Positions 54,801 to 63,658 are shown, counted from the stretch's first letter. The stretch: 64,000 nucleotides of DNA from Ideonella alba (GCF_018069875.1 NZ_JAGQDF010000001.1:638290-702289); one strand, 5' to 3'. Program-made: numbers and translations. The notes: generated from the sequence alone by a model not told the origin.

Positions 54801-57800
54801 ATGAGGCGCTTCCAGCAAAGCACGTCGAGTTCTTGAGTGGGCTGTATCGCGAGTTGCTGGCTGCTCGGGACTATGTCAACGCGCTAGGCCTGCCGGAAGG
54901 CGAAGCGTCAATACACCGCCGACTCCTGCTGTGCGCGCTGGATAGCGCTTTGGGCCTCATGGAGCAGCGCTCCTCCATGTCGTCGTTGTCTGAGGAAGAC
55001 CAGCTCTTGGTCTTGCAGTACCCCCTCGCGCACGACATGAGGCCCGCCCTCACGTGGTCACCGCCAAACGATCCAGAAACGAGCGTACCGTTGGCGGACG
55101 TTTCGCAGCTGCTCGCAGCGGTGGAGCGGGTTGAACACGACTCCCGCGCGGACGGTGCGGCGCCACTTCAGGGCGCCGAACTGCAAGCTCTACTGGTTGA
55201 CGCGGCGACCGGACACCGCAGAGCAGAGCGGCTGTTGCCCGCAAGACTCATCGAGGAGAGACTGGGTCGTATCAGCCAAACGGCGGCGACTTCAGTGGCT
55301 GCCGCGAATGACGCCGCTCGCAGAGAAGCTCGGACCAAGCTCACTGCCGATCTGCAGGAGGCACGGCAACGAGTGACCAATGCCTTGGCCTTGAGCGCAC
55401 TTCCGCAGGCCGAAGCCAGTCGCATGCTTAAGGTCGTCGAGTCTCTCCTTCGAGCCAATGGTGGCCAAGAGATCGCCGCGCCGCAGAAGCCCACGGCCCT
55501 GTACGCTGACTTCCCGCATGCACGGGCAGTGCTGCAGGCCGTGGTGCTCACTCCGCTGGACACCAAGATCCAAGAGAGTCGGGCGAGACTGCGTCTGGAG
55601 ATCGAAGAGTTTGTGACGTCGCAGCGGGATAGAAATCTCGATCCGGCTGTTCTTCGACAGCTCGAACAGAAGGCGCAGCGCATCCTGGCGAGATTGGATA
55701 TCGGTACAGCGCTGAGTGTGCGAGTTGCACGGAATGAGTTCCTGCTCTTGCGCGAGGATAAGCTGCCGTTGCTGAAGTTCGACGAGCAGCGTGCAGGCCC
55801 TGCATTCGAGGCGTTTCTCATTGAGGCCCGACGGGCAACACAAGGTCACCGACTGCTCGACGGCTTGCACGGCCTGTTGTCCGGGTCACTGCCGCTGGCG
55901 TCCTCCGCGCCGGAGTGGCTGACCGCTCTCACGGAGCTGGAGCGTCGTGAAGCTGCAGACCTCGTCTCCCGTTGGATGGCGGTGTTCTCGTCGGGCACCA
56001 AGGCTGGCTTTGCGGAGGCGCTCACTGACTTCCTTCGCACCGCAGGCCTCTCGCAGGACCCGACCGTCCTTTCTCCCAATGAGGGCAAGTTCTTCTTGGA
56101 CGGCAAGCCCTTTGCCGGACTGGCAGCTTCTGGTTTTGGAGTATTCATTCCGCCGGCGCTGGGCTCAGATGCGACCCATATTCAAGGGGTGGTTGTCGCG
56201 TCCCCAGTGACGTTCGAGCGACTCGGCCAGCGCGTTGCACAGCTGCCACCCACGACACCGACGTTCCTTCTTACGCGCTTCTCCCTTAAGTCCGAGCAGC
56301 GCGCCCAACTGGGACGAGACCACCCAGTGCTGTTGGTCGATGACGACTTGGTGGCCTATGTCGCGCTCCATCCAGGCGCTCGCCTCTCAACGCTGCTGGA
56401 GGTCTGCCTGTTGTCCTTCAAGACGAACCCATATGCCGACTATGGCGCACGCCCGGTGCCTCCGGAGATGTTCTTCGGCCGCATCGATGAGCTGGGAAAG
56501 CTGCGCAACGTCCCATCAGCTGCCGTTCTCTACGGAGGCCGGCGCCTGGGCAAGTCCTCGCTGCTCAACCAGATCCTGGAGGAGTCCAAGGTTCACCTGA
56601 ACCTCTCTCCGGGAGAGAAGGGCCGTGGGGAGATGGCGATCTACGTCCCGCTCGACAGCGGCAAGGACCCGGCGGGCTTCGGCCAGGACTACCGGTTGTT
56701 CGCCTGGAAGGCGATACACAAAGCGCTGGTAAGCGCAGGCTTCCTCGACGCAGGTGATGCGGAGCTGCAGAGCGACCAAGCCATCAGGGACCGCATCCAG
56801 GATGAGATCGTGGCAGGTCGCGCTCGCACCAATGCCTGCTACCTGCTCATCGATGAAGCTGACGACGTGATGCGCGAGGACTTGCAGGCAAACGCCCCCT
56901 TCCTCGCGAGCTTGCAGAACCTGAGTGATTCGGTGCTTGGGCACTGCAGGCTGCGTTATGTCATCGCCGGGCTTCACAACCTGACGCGAATGACGACAGG
57001 AGGCAACACTGCGCTGGGCAAAGCGACTTCCATTGCGCTGCAGCCTTTCTCCTCTGAAGCGGACATCCTCAAGGGTGTTGATCTCATCACCAAGCCGCTG
57101 GCAGCCCTGGGCTTTCACTTTGGCAAAGGGGATGAGGGGTTGCCCATGCGTATCCTCGCGGTGTGCAACTTCTACCCTGCCTTCATCCAGCTCTACTGCC
57201 GCAATCTGGTCAACCGCCTGTACAACAAGAGGGCTGGAAAGGAGATCTCTACCCTTGTCACTAGTGAAGACTTGGATGCGGTCGAGCGAGATCAGGAGTT
57301 CTTGCGGGAAATTCAAGAGAAGTTCGGCCTCAACCTCAACCTCGACAAGCGGTACAAGGCCATCGCGCTGATTCTGGCGGAGTACTCATATGCTGAGCCG
57401 GCAGGGAGCGTCTTCGCCGGCCTGACAGCCACGGAGATTCGCGACCACTGTGCCGTCTACGCGCCTGAGCACTTCAAGACTACGGCGCCGGGCGCCTACG
57501 AGGCCCTGCTCGACGAGATGGAGAAGCTCACCATCCTTGAGCGAAACGGCTCTCGCTATCAGCTGCGCACGCCAGACATCGCCACGATGCTTGGCGACAA
57601 GGAACAGGTGTCTCATCACCTGAACGAACTTGCGCGGGAGACGCCCACGGAAGCGCGCTCCAAGGGCGAGGCTCGTCTGTCGGTGACCCAGAGGTCTGAC
57701 AGCAAGACCTTTCCGATGCCCAGCGCTTGGCTTCGCAACTACATGCGAGGCAATCCGACTGACTTGGTCATCTTCGTTGGTAACCAGGTCAGCGGGATCT

Positions 57801-58636
57801 CGGTGTTCGAGAAGCTGCGGGACCCTTGGGAGATCTCGAATGACGACGCAACGATTGAGGCCAAGACGTTCGGCGTGCCCGAGGAGGCTCGCACGTTCTT
57901 GAACTCTGCTCGCAAGAAGGCAGGTCCGGCCAGGAACCGGCTGGTTGCTGTGCTAGCCCGCGGTTGGCAGATTGACCAAATCGAAACCTACTCCGCCCTT
58001 GCGCAGTCCTTCGGACGCGCTGCGGGACAGTCCGACGGCGCGGGCCGGCCTAAGCTGCCGACAGTTCGTCCGGTTCTGATCGCGAGCCCTGAGCAGGCGC
58101 TGGTCCTTGCGATGCGACAGAGCACACAGGACAGGCCACTGCCCAAAAACACCCTGATCGCGGCAATCCCGCCTTGGAGCGACGATGCGGTGCACTTTAG
58201 GTTCAACGACACGAAGCATGAGAATCTCGCTATCCGAGACAGTGCGCCTGCACGTCAAGCACTGCTGCAGGCTAGCTGTGGCTTCGGAGACGAAATCGAG
58301 CGCCTTTCGCCCTCGTCGCTGACCGTGGAGGAGGCCGTTCGCCTGCCGCAGGAGGCGCGACAACGCCTGACGCCCGACCTCGCCAGCTTTTACGCTAGGG
58401 TTGGCCTGCCTGGGAGCATCGACGCTCCGACCCGCAAGGCCCTGGAGGACCTTCTGATCCTGATGCACGGGGAGAGCAGGGCTGAGTCCAAGGAGCAGGA
58501 GCATTTGTCCAGCTTGAACCTGCAGCTGGGGCACTTCGTCTTCGCGCAGTGGATGGGTCTCATTCAGCCTTCAAACGATGGAACTTGGGAAGTTCCTTCG
58601 CTCTACCTTGAACTGCTTGAGCGTCGCCCCGCATAA
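48839..58636 (+). CDS. Giant pPIWI_RE protein fused to a STAND-type ATPase (3265 aa)
   Basis: ATG 48839 has a GGGAAGAAG site; the frame is uninterrupted for 9.8 kb. Residues 1 to about 960 are a pPIWI_RE protein: an N-terminal X-like part, a MID-like part (VFVDGTQEQQLIEQSA), then the RNase-H-fold end with PRAVVLIDWSTVAGLW, SCYRPRPRMGRNKSGWFERR and HYDDWTALPAPLFFVRKVRD (near 934). Ordinary members end about here. This one continues with a Ser/Ala-rich linker, a domain near 1065-1295, coiled coils (about 1400-1570), a long helical region (about 1690-2430) and a STAND-like ATPase: FFGRIDELGKL, Walker A YGGRRLGKSSLL (near 2565), Walker B CYLLIDEADDVM (near 2668), winged-helix-like sequence, then a C-terminal domain to 3265. 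The fusion suggests ATP-gated assembly or signalling after nucleic-acid recognition. Confidence 0.82.
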   Translation: MSDGTKSVSQAETATTVWKRSAETKGSDRPVLLGARIRPQWLDQQVSLLAVGLSGSLLNSMQSLLEASKGKEDKNLPIVRLRAALMAKLEGVVRLDRDLGLRDPSKPALEMRWASGQDRDGVSHEDIKQDIADILMRWHRDVVAPWAERNGIGTAASEVRSHISAGNIDLQAHSQPLIARQPSGRVAKPQWDLIAKHLAERLVGEELFPGLGPCELIADATSLEGAVELTTWPAKAPGSDTVFSMVARLSVASWPTGRDLHVKVTPVKRVWAKKPPGRKPNAPLNIRCYIFSAENPVLPATMRRGKSGWEFGDDYIQYLAESGGALPRTPELATESPRPSEPGWWVGLPELTTLYDYIQQRTVFEADEVDLRDRLVELMPDVLDPDLPFRLLKTSRAMTQAKSEVARLQIDDVLPSIASEQGWAGAALEVEVIADEVDNDSDEEQKAHELDSANKRRERLERHRLANEQALARIHGQQTPSLWVFVDGTQEQQLIEQSARTIFGDRVRLEFSTLPLQVHGLRTNLELDGEKGIRRFEARVERWKSVAEQVRQGASGARHVLICAPKDVGNRPEDPVNYFAGLHAMCHYAKANVHHLLPLETDRRTARPDFQHFIHRVQSALLDVFLAHSGVVFGTDSFVGGCLGDAAPRAIYGVQAIRSQARAFTQEQPVSLIVFTRLDVASGVTSVSFACRSRTRVLTTELQPLNEGLQWLGSQRQLTSDETWLRENFSDITRKELNKISEADPRAVVLIDWSTVAGLWKEISDESLISRTGRGAWLDDLDLEKAFPQMTLLRLRSDRNATLVMRWVNTTTFEEWRTDPQPEPTRQTTEEQYATTYKTIVELEPDAEGRHAPHYLVVMGYRSTVQTKRGMSCYRPRPRMGRNKSGWFERRLLPVAKDNAALPSGLEITVLHAPQALNPDSLVKLVMGLRLGYAHYDDWTALPAPLFFVRKVRDYIIRYPEAPDSPLGEEPTGLKDGPADDGGVGGVEASTASDLQLELAAQVLQQLPELGVGAASQPSESVAQNVVMEPAASSEGREADAAGLEGSSATPSMDGETPPSEPLKNPHLQRALEAGLATPELFKRSSGRPAKQLYEAMLLGTVRVRVELPWFVNKDTVLPPDGWPKDRRAIGRYWRELGQFPIRLRHQRGEAPTVSQFPDWVMRRLSIPQSHYWVDIPDLFPSEKRLFHRIDDAYTRFLEDAGRSDEKAAPGQFWRDMADFATYLCSKSEDETLGWVFCLLGHQPYKDVLPKVFRAVDSSSLGPYAQAGLEYMTHCFEVCRDAYNDRVNGSHEGKAYVVSAAAKPANLTSSVLERRDSGPVSRQPAASMEAPVLAHSQADAPPAEVAAESSAAEAPLTELAQSSSAGAETPAVVDASLPPGGVLSWPVPGSDTFDTDHGACLEHLSKLVQAHEQLKAAREAQRLAERLRLEALAAEAVAQAAAKERWDRELSALAADAQAAISGLSDDADIGSWRVVDLRTIFGETPDATLLAEVVNQVRAVRAAAEESAEAASAVERIEAGDFEGAAETNAKKRNLKRMLALQEAMPRVAEADDRLKQALQRCQVLAPLSDTNADATGTSDESTSAEAQAQTVSDVVVVASAQPVKADGESAEAPQAGEAVAMPEPSARPAATPEASAQAEGLQDGVAVKDETQTALATLHSQPEPLPASHSDDAPANVAVNVDLEESEQSDTGDEESESLGVIGPLTLIEPAQRTLQACLESKHLALACVAAMALGEVDSRVTARLWSLGTGILRSGEMRASFDPTALKALQTWLEHAPERHSTGGSFAEHLGVLGTSLLPMLLQGDASGIRWSAIEYLRPRLQPHSELLKVVERIASLDTIQLNLTPEILSAAQVSMRQALEERVARMRKRAANWSSDSELVTNWTATDYVELHAAICTDKHGFATGSCIAAIARGDDGRARKLLPEVHKLADKGLATISDMRKRVGRRRPVEGVGRDYLVDNLKTTSRFAHEFFELLDRLKAGKHEALPAKHVEFLSGLYRELLAARDYVNALGLPEGEASIHRRLLLCALDSALGLMEQRSSMSSLSEEDQLLVLQYPLAHDMRPALTWSPPNDPETSVPLADVSQLLAAVERVEHDSRADGAAPLQGAELQALLVDAATGHRRAERLLPARLIEERLGRISQTAATSVAAANDAARREARTKLTADLQEARQRVTNALALSALPQAEASRMLKVVESLLRANGGQEIAAPQKPTALYADFPHARAVLQAVVLTPLDTKIQESRARLRLEIEEFVTSQRDRNLDPAVLRQLEQKAQRILARLDIGTALSVRVARNEFLLLREDKLPLLKFDEQRAGPAFEAFLIEARRATQGHRLLDGLHGLLSGSLPLASSAPEWLTALTELERREAADLVSRWMAVFSSGTKAGFAEALTDFLRTAGLSQDPTVLSPNEGKFFLDGKPFAGLAASGFGVFIPPALGSDATHIQGVVVASPVTFERLGQRVAQLPPTTPTFLLTRFSLKSEQRAQLGRDHPVLLVDDDLVAYVALHPGARLSTLLEVCLLSFKTNPYADYGARPVPPEMFFGRIDELGKLRNVPSAAVLYGGRRLGKSSLLNQILEESKVHLNLSPGEKGRGEMAIYVPLDSGKDPAGFGQDYRLFAWKAIHKALVSAGFLDAGDAELQSDQAIRDRIQDEIVAGRARTNACYLLIDEADDVMREDLQANAPFLASLQNLSDSVLGHCRLRYVIAGLHNLTRMTTGGNTALGKATSIALQPFSSEADILKGVDLITKPLAALGFHFGKGDEGLPMRILAVCNFYPAFIQLYCRNLVNRLYNKRAGKEISTLVTSEDLDAVERDQEFLREIQEKFGLNLNLDKRYKAIALILAEYSYAEPAGSVFAGLTATEIRDHCAVYAPEHFKTTAPGAYEALLDEMEKLTILERNGSRYQLRTPDIATMLGDKEQVSHHLNELARETPTEARSKGEARLSVTQRSDSKTFPMPSAWLRNYMRGNPTDLVIFVGNQVSGISVFEKLRDPWEISNDDATIEAKTFGVPEEARTFLNSARKKAGPARNRLVAVLARGWQIDQIETYSALAQSFGRAAGQSDGAGRPKLPTVRPVLIASPEQALVLAMRQSTQDRPLPKNTLIAAIPPWSDDAVHFRFNDTKHENLAIRDSAPARQALLQASCGFGDEIERLSPSSLTVEEAVRLPQEARQRLTPDLASFYARVGLPGSIDAPTRKALEDLLILMHGESRAESKEQEHLSSLNLQLGHFVFAQWMGLIQPSNDGTWEVPSLYLELLERRPA

Positions 58637-58642
58637 GTCGAC

Positions 58643-59836
58643 ATGACTGCTCCGAACACTCCTCACGTCCATGTTCCCTTGTACTGGTCTCTGCCTGGAC
58701 CCGCACGGTTCTTGGTAGAACTTGGTGACGCGCTCGAGCGCTCCAGTACGCTAGTAGTGCGGTTGCATGCACCTCGTGTGACTGGACTCAAGCATGCCGT
58801 TCACGATGCTCTACAGAAGGGCTGTCACGAACCGGAGCGAATTGAGTTCATCGACGTAGAGGACGGGTCGCATGTTGAGTCGGATATTGGCCACCACTTC
58901 TTGCAGCCGACTATGTCAGCGGCGGAGTTCGCCACGCGGACGACGACGCCACGGGTGACGATTGTTCTGACGCCAACTTCCGCGCGAGCCCGTGAAAGGT
59001 GCCGCCAATACTTGGCTGAAGTGAACGCCGAACGGCCGCCCGCACAGCGAACCTGCCCGAGGCTGGTGGTGGTGTGGAACAGCTCAGATGATCCCGTCGT
59101 GCCGGAGGCAGGAGGCGTGGTGACCTTCGACGGTCGGCTGTCAGTTGATGAGATGCACGCTTATGTGACCCTTCGAATGGTGGGGCACCGCGGTCCCGGG
59201 TCTACGTCCTTGGCCAGGCACCTCGTTACAGAGTTTGCGGGCTCCGATGCGATGCTTGCAGAGGAGCTTATGAGCCTGTCGCACGATGACTTGCTGAATC
59301 TTCCGCAGTCGTTGTCGCGAATCGCGCCTCCTACCGGCGGCGGAGTGCTATCGGTTGCCGCAGGTGCGGTCGATGGCCTCGGTGACAGCGTCCAGGACTG
59401 GCTCACCTCTCGGTCGGCAGGTAGCGAGTCGGTCAAGGCGCGTGAAAGGCTCGACAGCCGATACTGGAGAGCGTGCGTGCGGGCGCTGCTTCCTTGGCTC
59501 GAGGAACGGCGTAGGCCTGTCATTGAGATTCTCAGGTCGAGCCTTGAGGACTATCTGTATCCGAGCGGGGGCAAGTGGAGAAAGGTGCTCCCTTGGCGCC
59601 CAAATGAGACGCTGACGGTGGAGATTGACGATCTGGAGTTCAATGATGTTGTCGCGATGAGCAGGCACGCGAACGACCCTTTTGTTCCATTGGATGCTAT
59701 TGCTCAGCAGGCATTGGAAGCCTGCAGAAGTTCGAAGCGTGTTCGTGATGCGCTAGCGCACATGCGGCCGCCTGCCTCGGTCGATGTTCAGAATGTCATT
59801 CGCTTGCTCGACATCCTCCTTCCTTGTGGCGGATGA
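58643..59836 (+). CDS. Unknown protein co-transcribed with the pPIWI_RE giant (397 aa)
   Basis: ATG 58643 lies six bases after the stop of the giant gene. It is soluble and without signal peptide. The N-terminal 180 residues look alpha/beta (VHVPLYWSLPGPARFLVELG, STLVVRLHAPRVTGL, RVTIVLTPTSARARERC, PRLVVVWNSSDDPV), perhaps a Rossmann-like or TIR-like fold without the family's signature residues. The middle is helical, and the C-terminal half has basic, Trp-rich sequence (GGKWRKVLPWRPNETL). No family is recognised. Tight spacing argues that it belongs to the pPIWI_RE system. Confidence 0.6.
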   Translation: MTAPNTPHVHVPLYWSLPGPARFLVELGDALERSSTLVVRLHAPRVTGLKHAVHDALQKGCHEPERIEFIDVEDGSHVESDIGHHFLQPTMSAAEFATRTTTPRVTIVLTPTSARARERCRQYLAEVNAERPPAQRTCPRLVVVWNSSDDPVVPEAGGVVTFDGRLSVDEMHAYVTLRMVGHRGPGSTSLARHLVTEFAGSDAMLAEELMSLSHDDLLNLPQSLSRIAPPTGGGVLSVAAGAVDGLGDSVQDWLTSRSAGSESVKARERLDSRYWRACVRALLPWLEERRRPVIEILRSSLEDYLYPSGGKWRKVLPWRPNETLTVEIDDLEFNDVVAMSRHANDPFVPLDAIAQQALEACRSSKRVRDALAHMRPPASVDVQNVIRLLDILLPCGG

Positions 59837-59962
59837 GCGAGTTGACGGCAAGCTGCGGCGCAACGCTCGGCGGAATGTTCGTCCAGTGTTCCCCCCTGGG
59901 CGATCAGCGGACGACTGCGATGGTTCCGGCTCCCGCAAGATCGACGCAATGAAAGGCTGCTG

Positions 59963-62900
59963 ATGACGTTTCATCTGAATGTTCGTGTTGCATGGCATGA
60001 CAACCGCTGGAATGGAACCGTCTGCAACGACCCACTGCTGAATTCTTACTGCCTCGACCTCGAACGCATCCGCTCCAGCCGGCTTGACCTAAAGGAGGTC
60101 CAGTTCAAAGGCAGGCTATTCGCAGACATCCCACCGGATGACCTGCCGCCATGCAAGGCTGAGTCAAGCGCGTTCATGAGTCAGCACCAGTGGGTCAGAA
60201 CCGTCGAGCACCCATATGCAAGCAACAAGAAGACGCAGGCGACTCACGGCCATCTGCTGAAGACAAACATTCCTGTACCGCCGTATTCGACCTTTGCGGT
60301 GCCCTTCTACTGGATGCTGCGCGGTAATCAGGACGAGCTGCAATCACAACTCCCCCAGGAACTCCCCCCTGACGAAGATCCGCCCTTTCCCTCACCCTGG
60401 GTCTTTTCCAAAGCCCGCCAGCGCGCCATCTGCAATCTGTTCTTCGGCAGACTGACCGCTGGTCGTTCGCTCGTATTCTTTTACACAAAGAGCGGCCACC
60501 CTCTGGAAGAAGCCTATTCCCGCCTTGTGGTGGGCGTAGGCCTTGTCGAGTCTCGCTCTCCGGTACTTGAGTACGACACGTCGATCCCTGGCGACACATA
60601 TCCGCTGTGGGATGGCAAGTTTCAGCACTCGATCAGGCCAGACGGGAAGGCGGGATTTATCCTGCCTTACCACGACTATCTGCAGCCAACCGGCGATGCC
60701 GCCGAAGATGCTCGCCGCAGGTCTCTCCTCGATGAGATCGCAGTCGTTCCCGAAGCCGTCGACGTGATGTCGTTTTCCTACGCGGGCGAGCTTTGCAGTG
60801 CAGATGTGGCGCTGTCGGTTCTGACCAAATGCCTGACTGCGGTTCGGAGAATCAAGGAGCACGGGATCGCGCCGGGACCATGGGACAGGCGGGAAGAGTG
60901 GCTAAACGAGCAGATCGAGAACACCTGGCGGGATCGAGGGGCCTTTCCGGGCACAGGTCCTGTCCTCGAGGCTCTCGGCATGCGCCTCGGAACGTCGCTG
61001 GTGCTGGAGCTAATAGCCAAAGGCATCGTCAAGCCGACAGATGATCCGTGGCCGGTTATCGACCTAATCCTGCGCGGCAGAGCGACGCCACCCCAGAACG
61101 CTTACAGGCCGGATATCAAGGCAGTGGCCAACACGTGGGCAGGTTTGTCGGACGAACGGCGCGCTTTGGTGCGCTTGCTGTCTCGGATGAGCTTAAGCGC
61201 GGGGCAGGCGAAGCGCTGGCTCGATCCGAACAGGCGCAAGAATGCGACGCGGCAGCCCGTCACCGACGCGGCAATTCTCGCGAACCCATACCGTATTGCC
61301 GAGTGCGACATAGGGGATGACAAGGACAACGCCATCTCATTGGCCACCGTGGATCGTGGCGTCATGCCGGACAGTTCGATTCGCGCAGTTCATCCCGTGG
61401 AAGCGCCTTCGTGCGTGGAATCTCCGCTCGACGTAAGGCGCGTACGAGCCGGACTGGTCGCTGTTCTGCGCGCTTCGGCGGCGCAGGGTGACGCACTGTT
61501 GTCCGATCTCGAAGCGCTCCTTGCCCTGGGCAAGCTCGCTCTCGCACAGGCTTGTGAAGTGCCCGTGGACTGGCTCAATGGCAACGAGGCGATGCTGGCC
61601 GATGAGGTTTCCCGGCTGCGCCTGGTGCTCAATCACGAGACCGACGAAGCCGTGCAGTGCCTGCAACTCAAGGAGTTACAGGACAGGGAGACTCGCCTCG
61701 GCAAGCTGCTAAGCGGTCGGGCAGCGGCTACGCTGCCGAGCACAGGCGAGGCCTGGCAAGAGCTGATCGTCGCGGCGCTGAAGGAAAACGGCACCAATCC
61801 CGATCTTCACAACCCCCGCCATGTATCCGCGCTGGAGGAACAGGCCAAGGCCCTGGAGCAGATCACGACTTCGAAGCTGGCCGTTCTGGTAGGTCGCGCC
61901 GGAACCGGCAAGACGACGGTGCTGGCGGGTCTGCTGAAGTCGACAAAGCTCGCCGCTGGCGGCATCCTGTTTCTTGCGCCAACCGGCAAGGCACGCGTCC
62001 GGCTGTCACAGAAGGCGAACGCGAACGCAATGACGGTCGCGCAGTTCCTTCATCAGCTCAAACGCTATGACGGTTTGAGGCAGCGGGTGCGCTTTGATGG
62101 CGAGGAGAAGTACAGACGGGAGAAGACGGTAGTCATCGACGAGTGCTCGATGCTGACCATGGACGATTTGCTCGCAACGCTGCTGGCACTCGACCTGGTT
62201 CACGTCCAGCGCGTCATCCTGGTTGGGGATCCGAACCAGCTGCCGCCGATCGGCGTCGGCCGTCCCTTCGCCGACCTAGTCGCTTACTTGGACGCTGCAG
62301 ACAAGGGTACGCCACAGGCCCGCGCGCTGGCACGGCTTGGTATCGAACTGCGAACTGCCGATCAGGGCAACGCCTCGGACACATTGAAGCTTGCCTCCTG
62401 GTTCACGCGGGAGCAGCAGCCGGCCGATGCCGAATGGGTGCTCAGCGAAGAAGGCGAAGGCCAAGACTTGAACGATCTGCGGGTCTGCACGTGGCAGACG
62501 CCGGCGGACCTGTACCGTCTGATTGGCGAGCAGTTCGTCTCAGAACTCGGCTTGAAGACCCCGGACGATGTGACCGGCTTCAACGCTGCGCTGGGACTAA
62601 CGACCGAAGGCTTCGTCCCTTTCGAGGATCACGATGGAGCTGAACGCTTTCAGATGCTCTCTCCCGTGCGCCTTCAGCCTCACGGCATCCACCAGATCAA
62701 CCGCTGGGTCCAAAGCACCTTCCGGCGGCAGCAGCTCAATAGCTCGCGGCAGCCATGGGGGTTGAGCCTCGGTGACGAAGAGATCGTCTGGGGCGACAAG
62801 GTCATCCTGACGCGCAATGGCAAGCGCGACGGCTGGAATGGGAAGCTGAAGACCAAAGTGGAGGATGAGTATCTGGCCAATGGTGAAATCGGCGTCACGG

Positions 62901-63658
62901 CGCCTGCACCCAACAAGGGCAGGTATCTCAACGTTGCCTTTGCCCAGCGACCTGATGTGCGCTTCGGATTCAGCCCGGGACAGTTTTCGAGCAACGCTGC
63001 GCCGCTCGAACTAGCCTACGCGCTTACTGTTCACAAGGCGCAGGGTAGCGAGTTTGAGAAGGTGTTTGTGGTCTTGCCTGAAAAGGCGCGCTTTCTTTCG
63101 CGGGAACTGGTGTACACGGCGCTGACTAGATCAAAGAAGAGGCTCGTGCTGCTGATCCAAGGCAAGAACGCCACGTCGCTGTTCGATCTCTCGCAGCCGA
63201 CGAACTCTGAGACCGCACGCCGCAACACCAATCTTTTCTCTGTCGGAGTGCGCTGTAGCGACGACTTTCCGTATGCGCAGCACCTCGTGCATCGCACTAG
63301 CAAAAACGTCATGGTGCAGAGCAAGTCCGAGCTCACGCTGGCGACCTATTTCGCCTGCCCGGATGTCAATCTCGGTGACTACACCTACAACCGCCGCCTA
63401 GAGGGCGAAGGCTATCCATACAGGCTACGCCCAGACTTCAGCTGGGAGACCGATGCCGGGGAGCTGATCCTCTGGGAGCACCTTGGGATGCTAGACCGCG
63501 AGGACTACCGGCAGGGCTGGGAAAAAAAGAAGGCCTGGTATGCGTCGAATGGCTACACCGAGGGCCATAACCTCTTCACGTCGACGGAGGGCCCCGGGCT
63601 CGACATGGCGGAAATCGCCATGGTTGCCCAACGCGTCAGAAAGGCCCTCGACCGCTGA
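59963..63658 (+). CDS. RecD-like SF1 helicase fused to a C-terminal nuclease-like domain (1231 aa)
   Basis: ATG 59963, 126 bases after the previous gene. The N-terminal 600 residues are unassigned. The SF1 helicase core has Walker A VGRAGTGKTTVL (near 643), VVIDECSML (near 723), LVGDPNQLPPIG (near 754), ALTVHKAQGSEFEKV (near 1022) and YTALTRSKKRLVLL (near 1050), as in RecD2-type enzymes. The last 120 residues form a PD-(D/E)xK-like domain: SKSELTLATYF, PYRLRPDFSW (near 1155), LILWEHLGML (near 1169) and GWEKKKAWYASNGY (near 1185). It is a probable DNA helicase-nuclease. It may belong to the pPIWI_RE operon or be an independent defence gene next to it. Confidence 0.8.
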   Translation: MTFHLNVRVAWHDNRWNGTVCNDPLLNSYCLDLERIRSSRLDLKEVQFKGRLFADIPPDDLPPCKAESSAFMSQHQWVRTVEHPYASNKKTQATHGHLLKTNIPVPPYSTFAVPFYWMLRGNQDELQSQLPQELPPDEDPPFPSPWVFSKARQRAICNLFFGRLTAGRSLVFFYTKSGHPLEEAYSRLVVGVGLVESRSPVLEYDTSIPGDTYPLWDGKFQHSIRPDGKAGFILPYHDYLQPTGDAAEDARRRSLLDEIAVVPEAVDVMSFSYAGELCSADVALSVLTKCLTAVRRIKEHGIAPGPWDRREEWLNEQIENTWRDRGAFPGTGPVLEALGMRLGTSLVLELIAKGIVKPTDDPWPVIDLILRGRATPPQNAYRPDIKAVANTWAGLSDERRALVRLLSRMSLSAGQAKRWLDPNRRKNATRQPVTDAAILANPYRIAECDIGDDKDNAISLATVDRGVMPDSSIRAVHPVEAPSCVESPLDVRRVRAGLVAVLRASAAQGDALLSDLEALLALGKLALAQACEVPVDWLNGNEAMLADEVSRLRLVLNHETDEAVQCLQLKELQDRETRLGKLLSGRAAATLPSTGEAWQELIVAALKENGTNPDLHNPRHVSALEEQAKALEQITTSKLAVLVGRAGTGKTTVLAGLLKSTKLAAGGILFLAPTGKARVRLSQKANANAMTVAQFLHQLKRYDGLRQRVRFDGEEKYRREKTVVIDECSMLTMDDLLATLLALDLVHVQRVILVGDPNQLPPIGVGRPFADLVAYLDAADKGTPQARALARLGIELRTADQGNASDTLKLASWFTREQQPADAEWVLSEEGEGQDLNDLRVCTWQTPADLYRLIGEQFVSELGLKTPDDVTGFNAALGLTTEGFVPFEDHDGAERFQMLSPVRLQPHGIHQINRWVQSTFRRQQLNSSRQPWGLSLGDEEIVWGDKVILTRNGKRDGWNGKLKTKVEDEYLANGEIGVTAPAPNKGRYLNVAFAQRPDVRFGFSPGQFSSNAAPLELAYALTVHKAQGSEFEKVFVVLPEKARFLSRELVYTALTRSKKRLVLLIQGKNATSLFDLSQPTNSETARRNTNLFSVGVRCSDDFPYAQHLVHRTSKNVMVQSKSELTLATYFACPDVNLGDYTYNRRLEGEGYPYRLRPDFSWETDAGELILWEHLGMLDREDYRQGWEKKKAWYASNGYTEGHNLFTSTEGPGLDMAEIAMVAQRVRKALDR

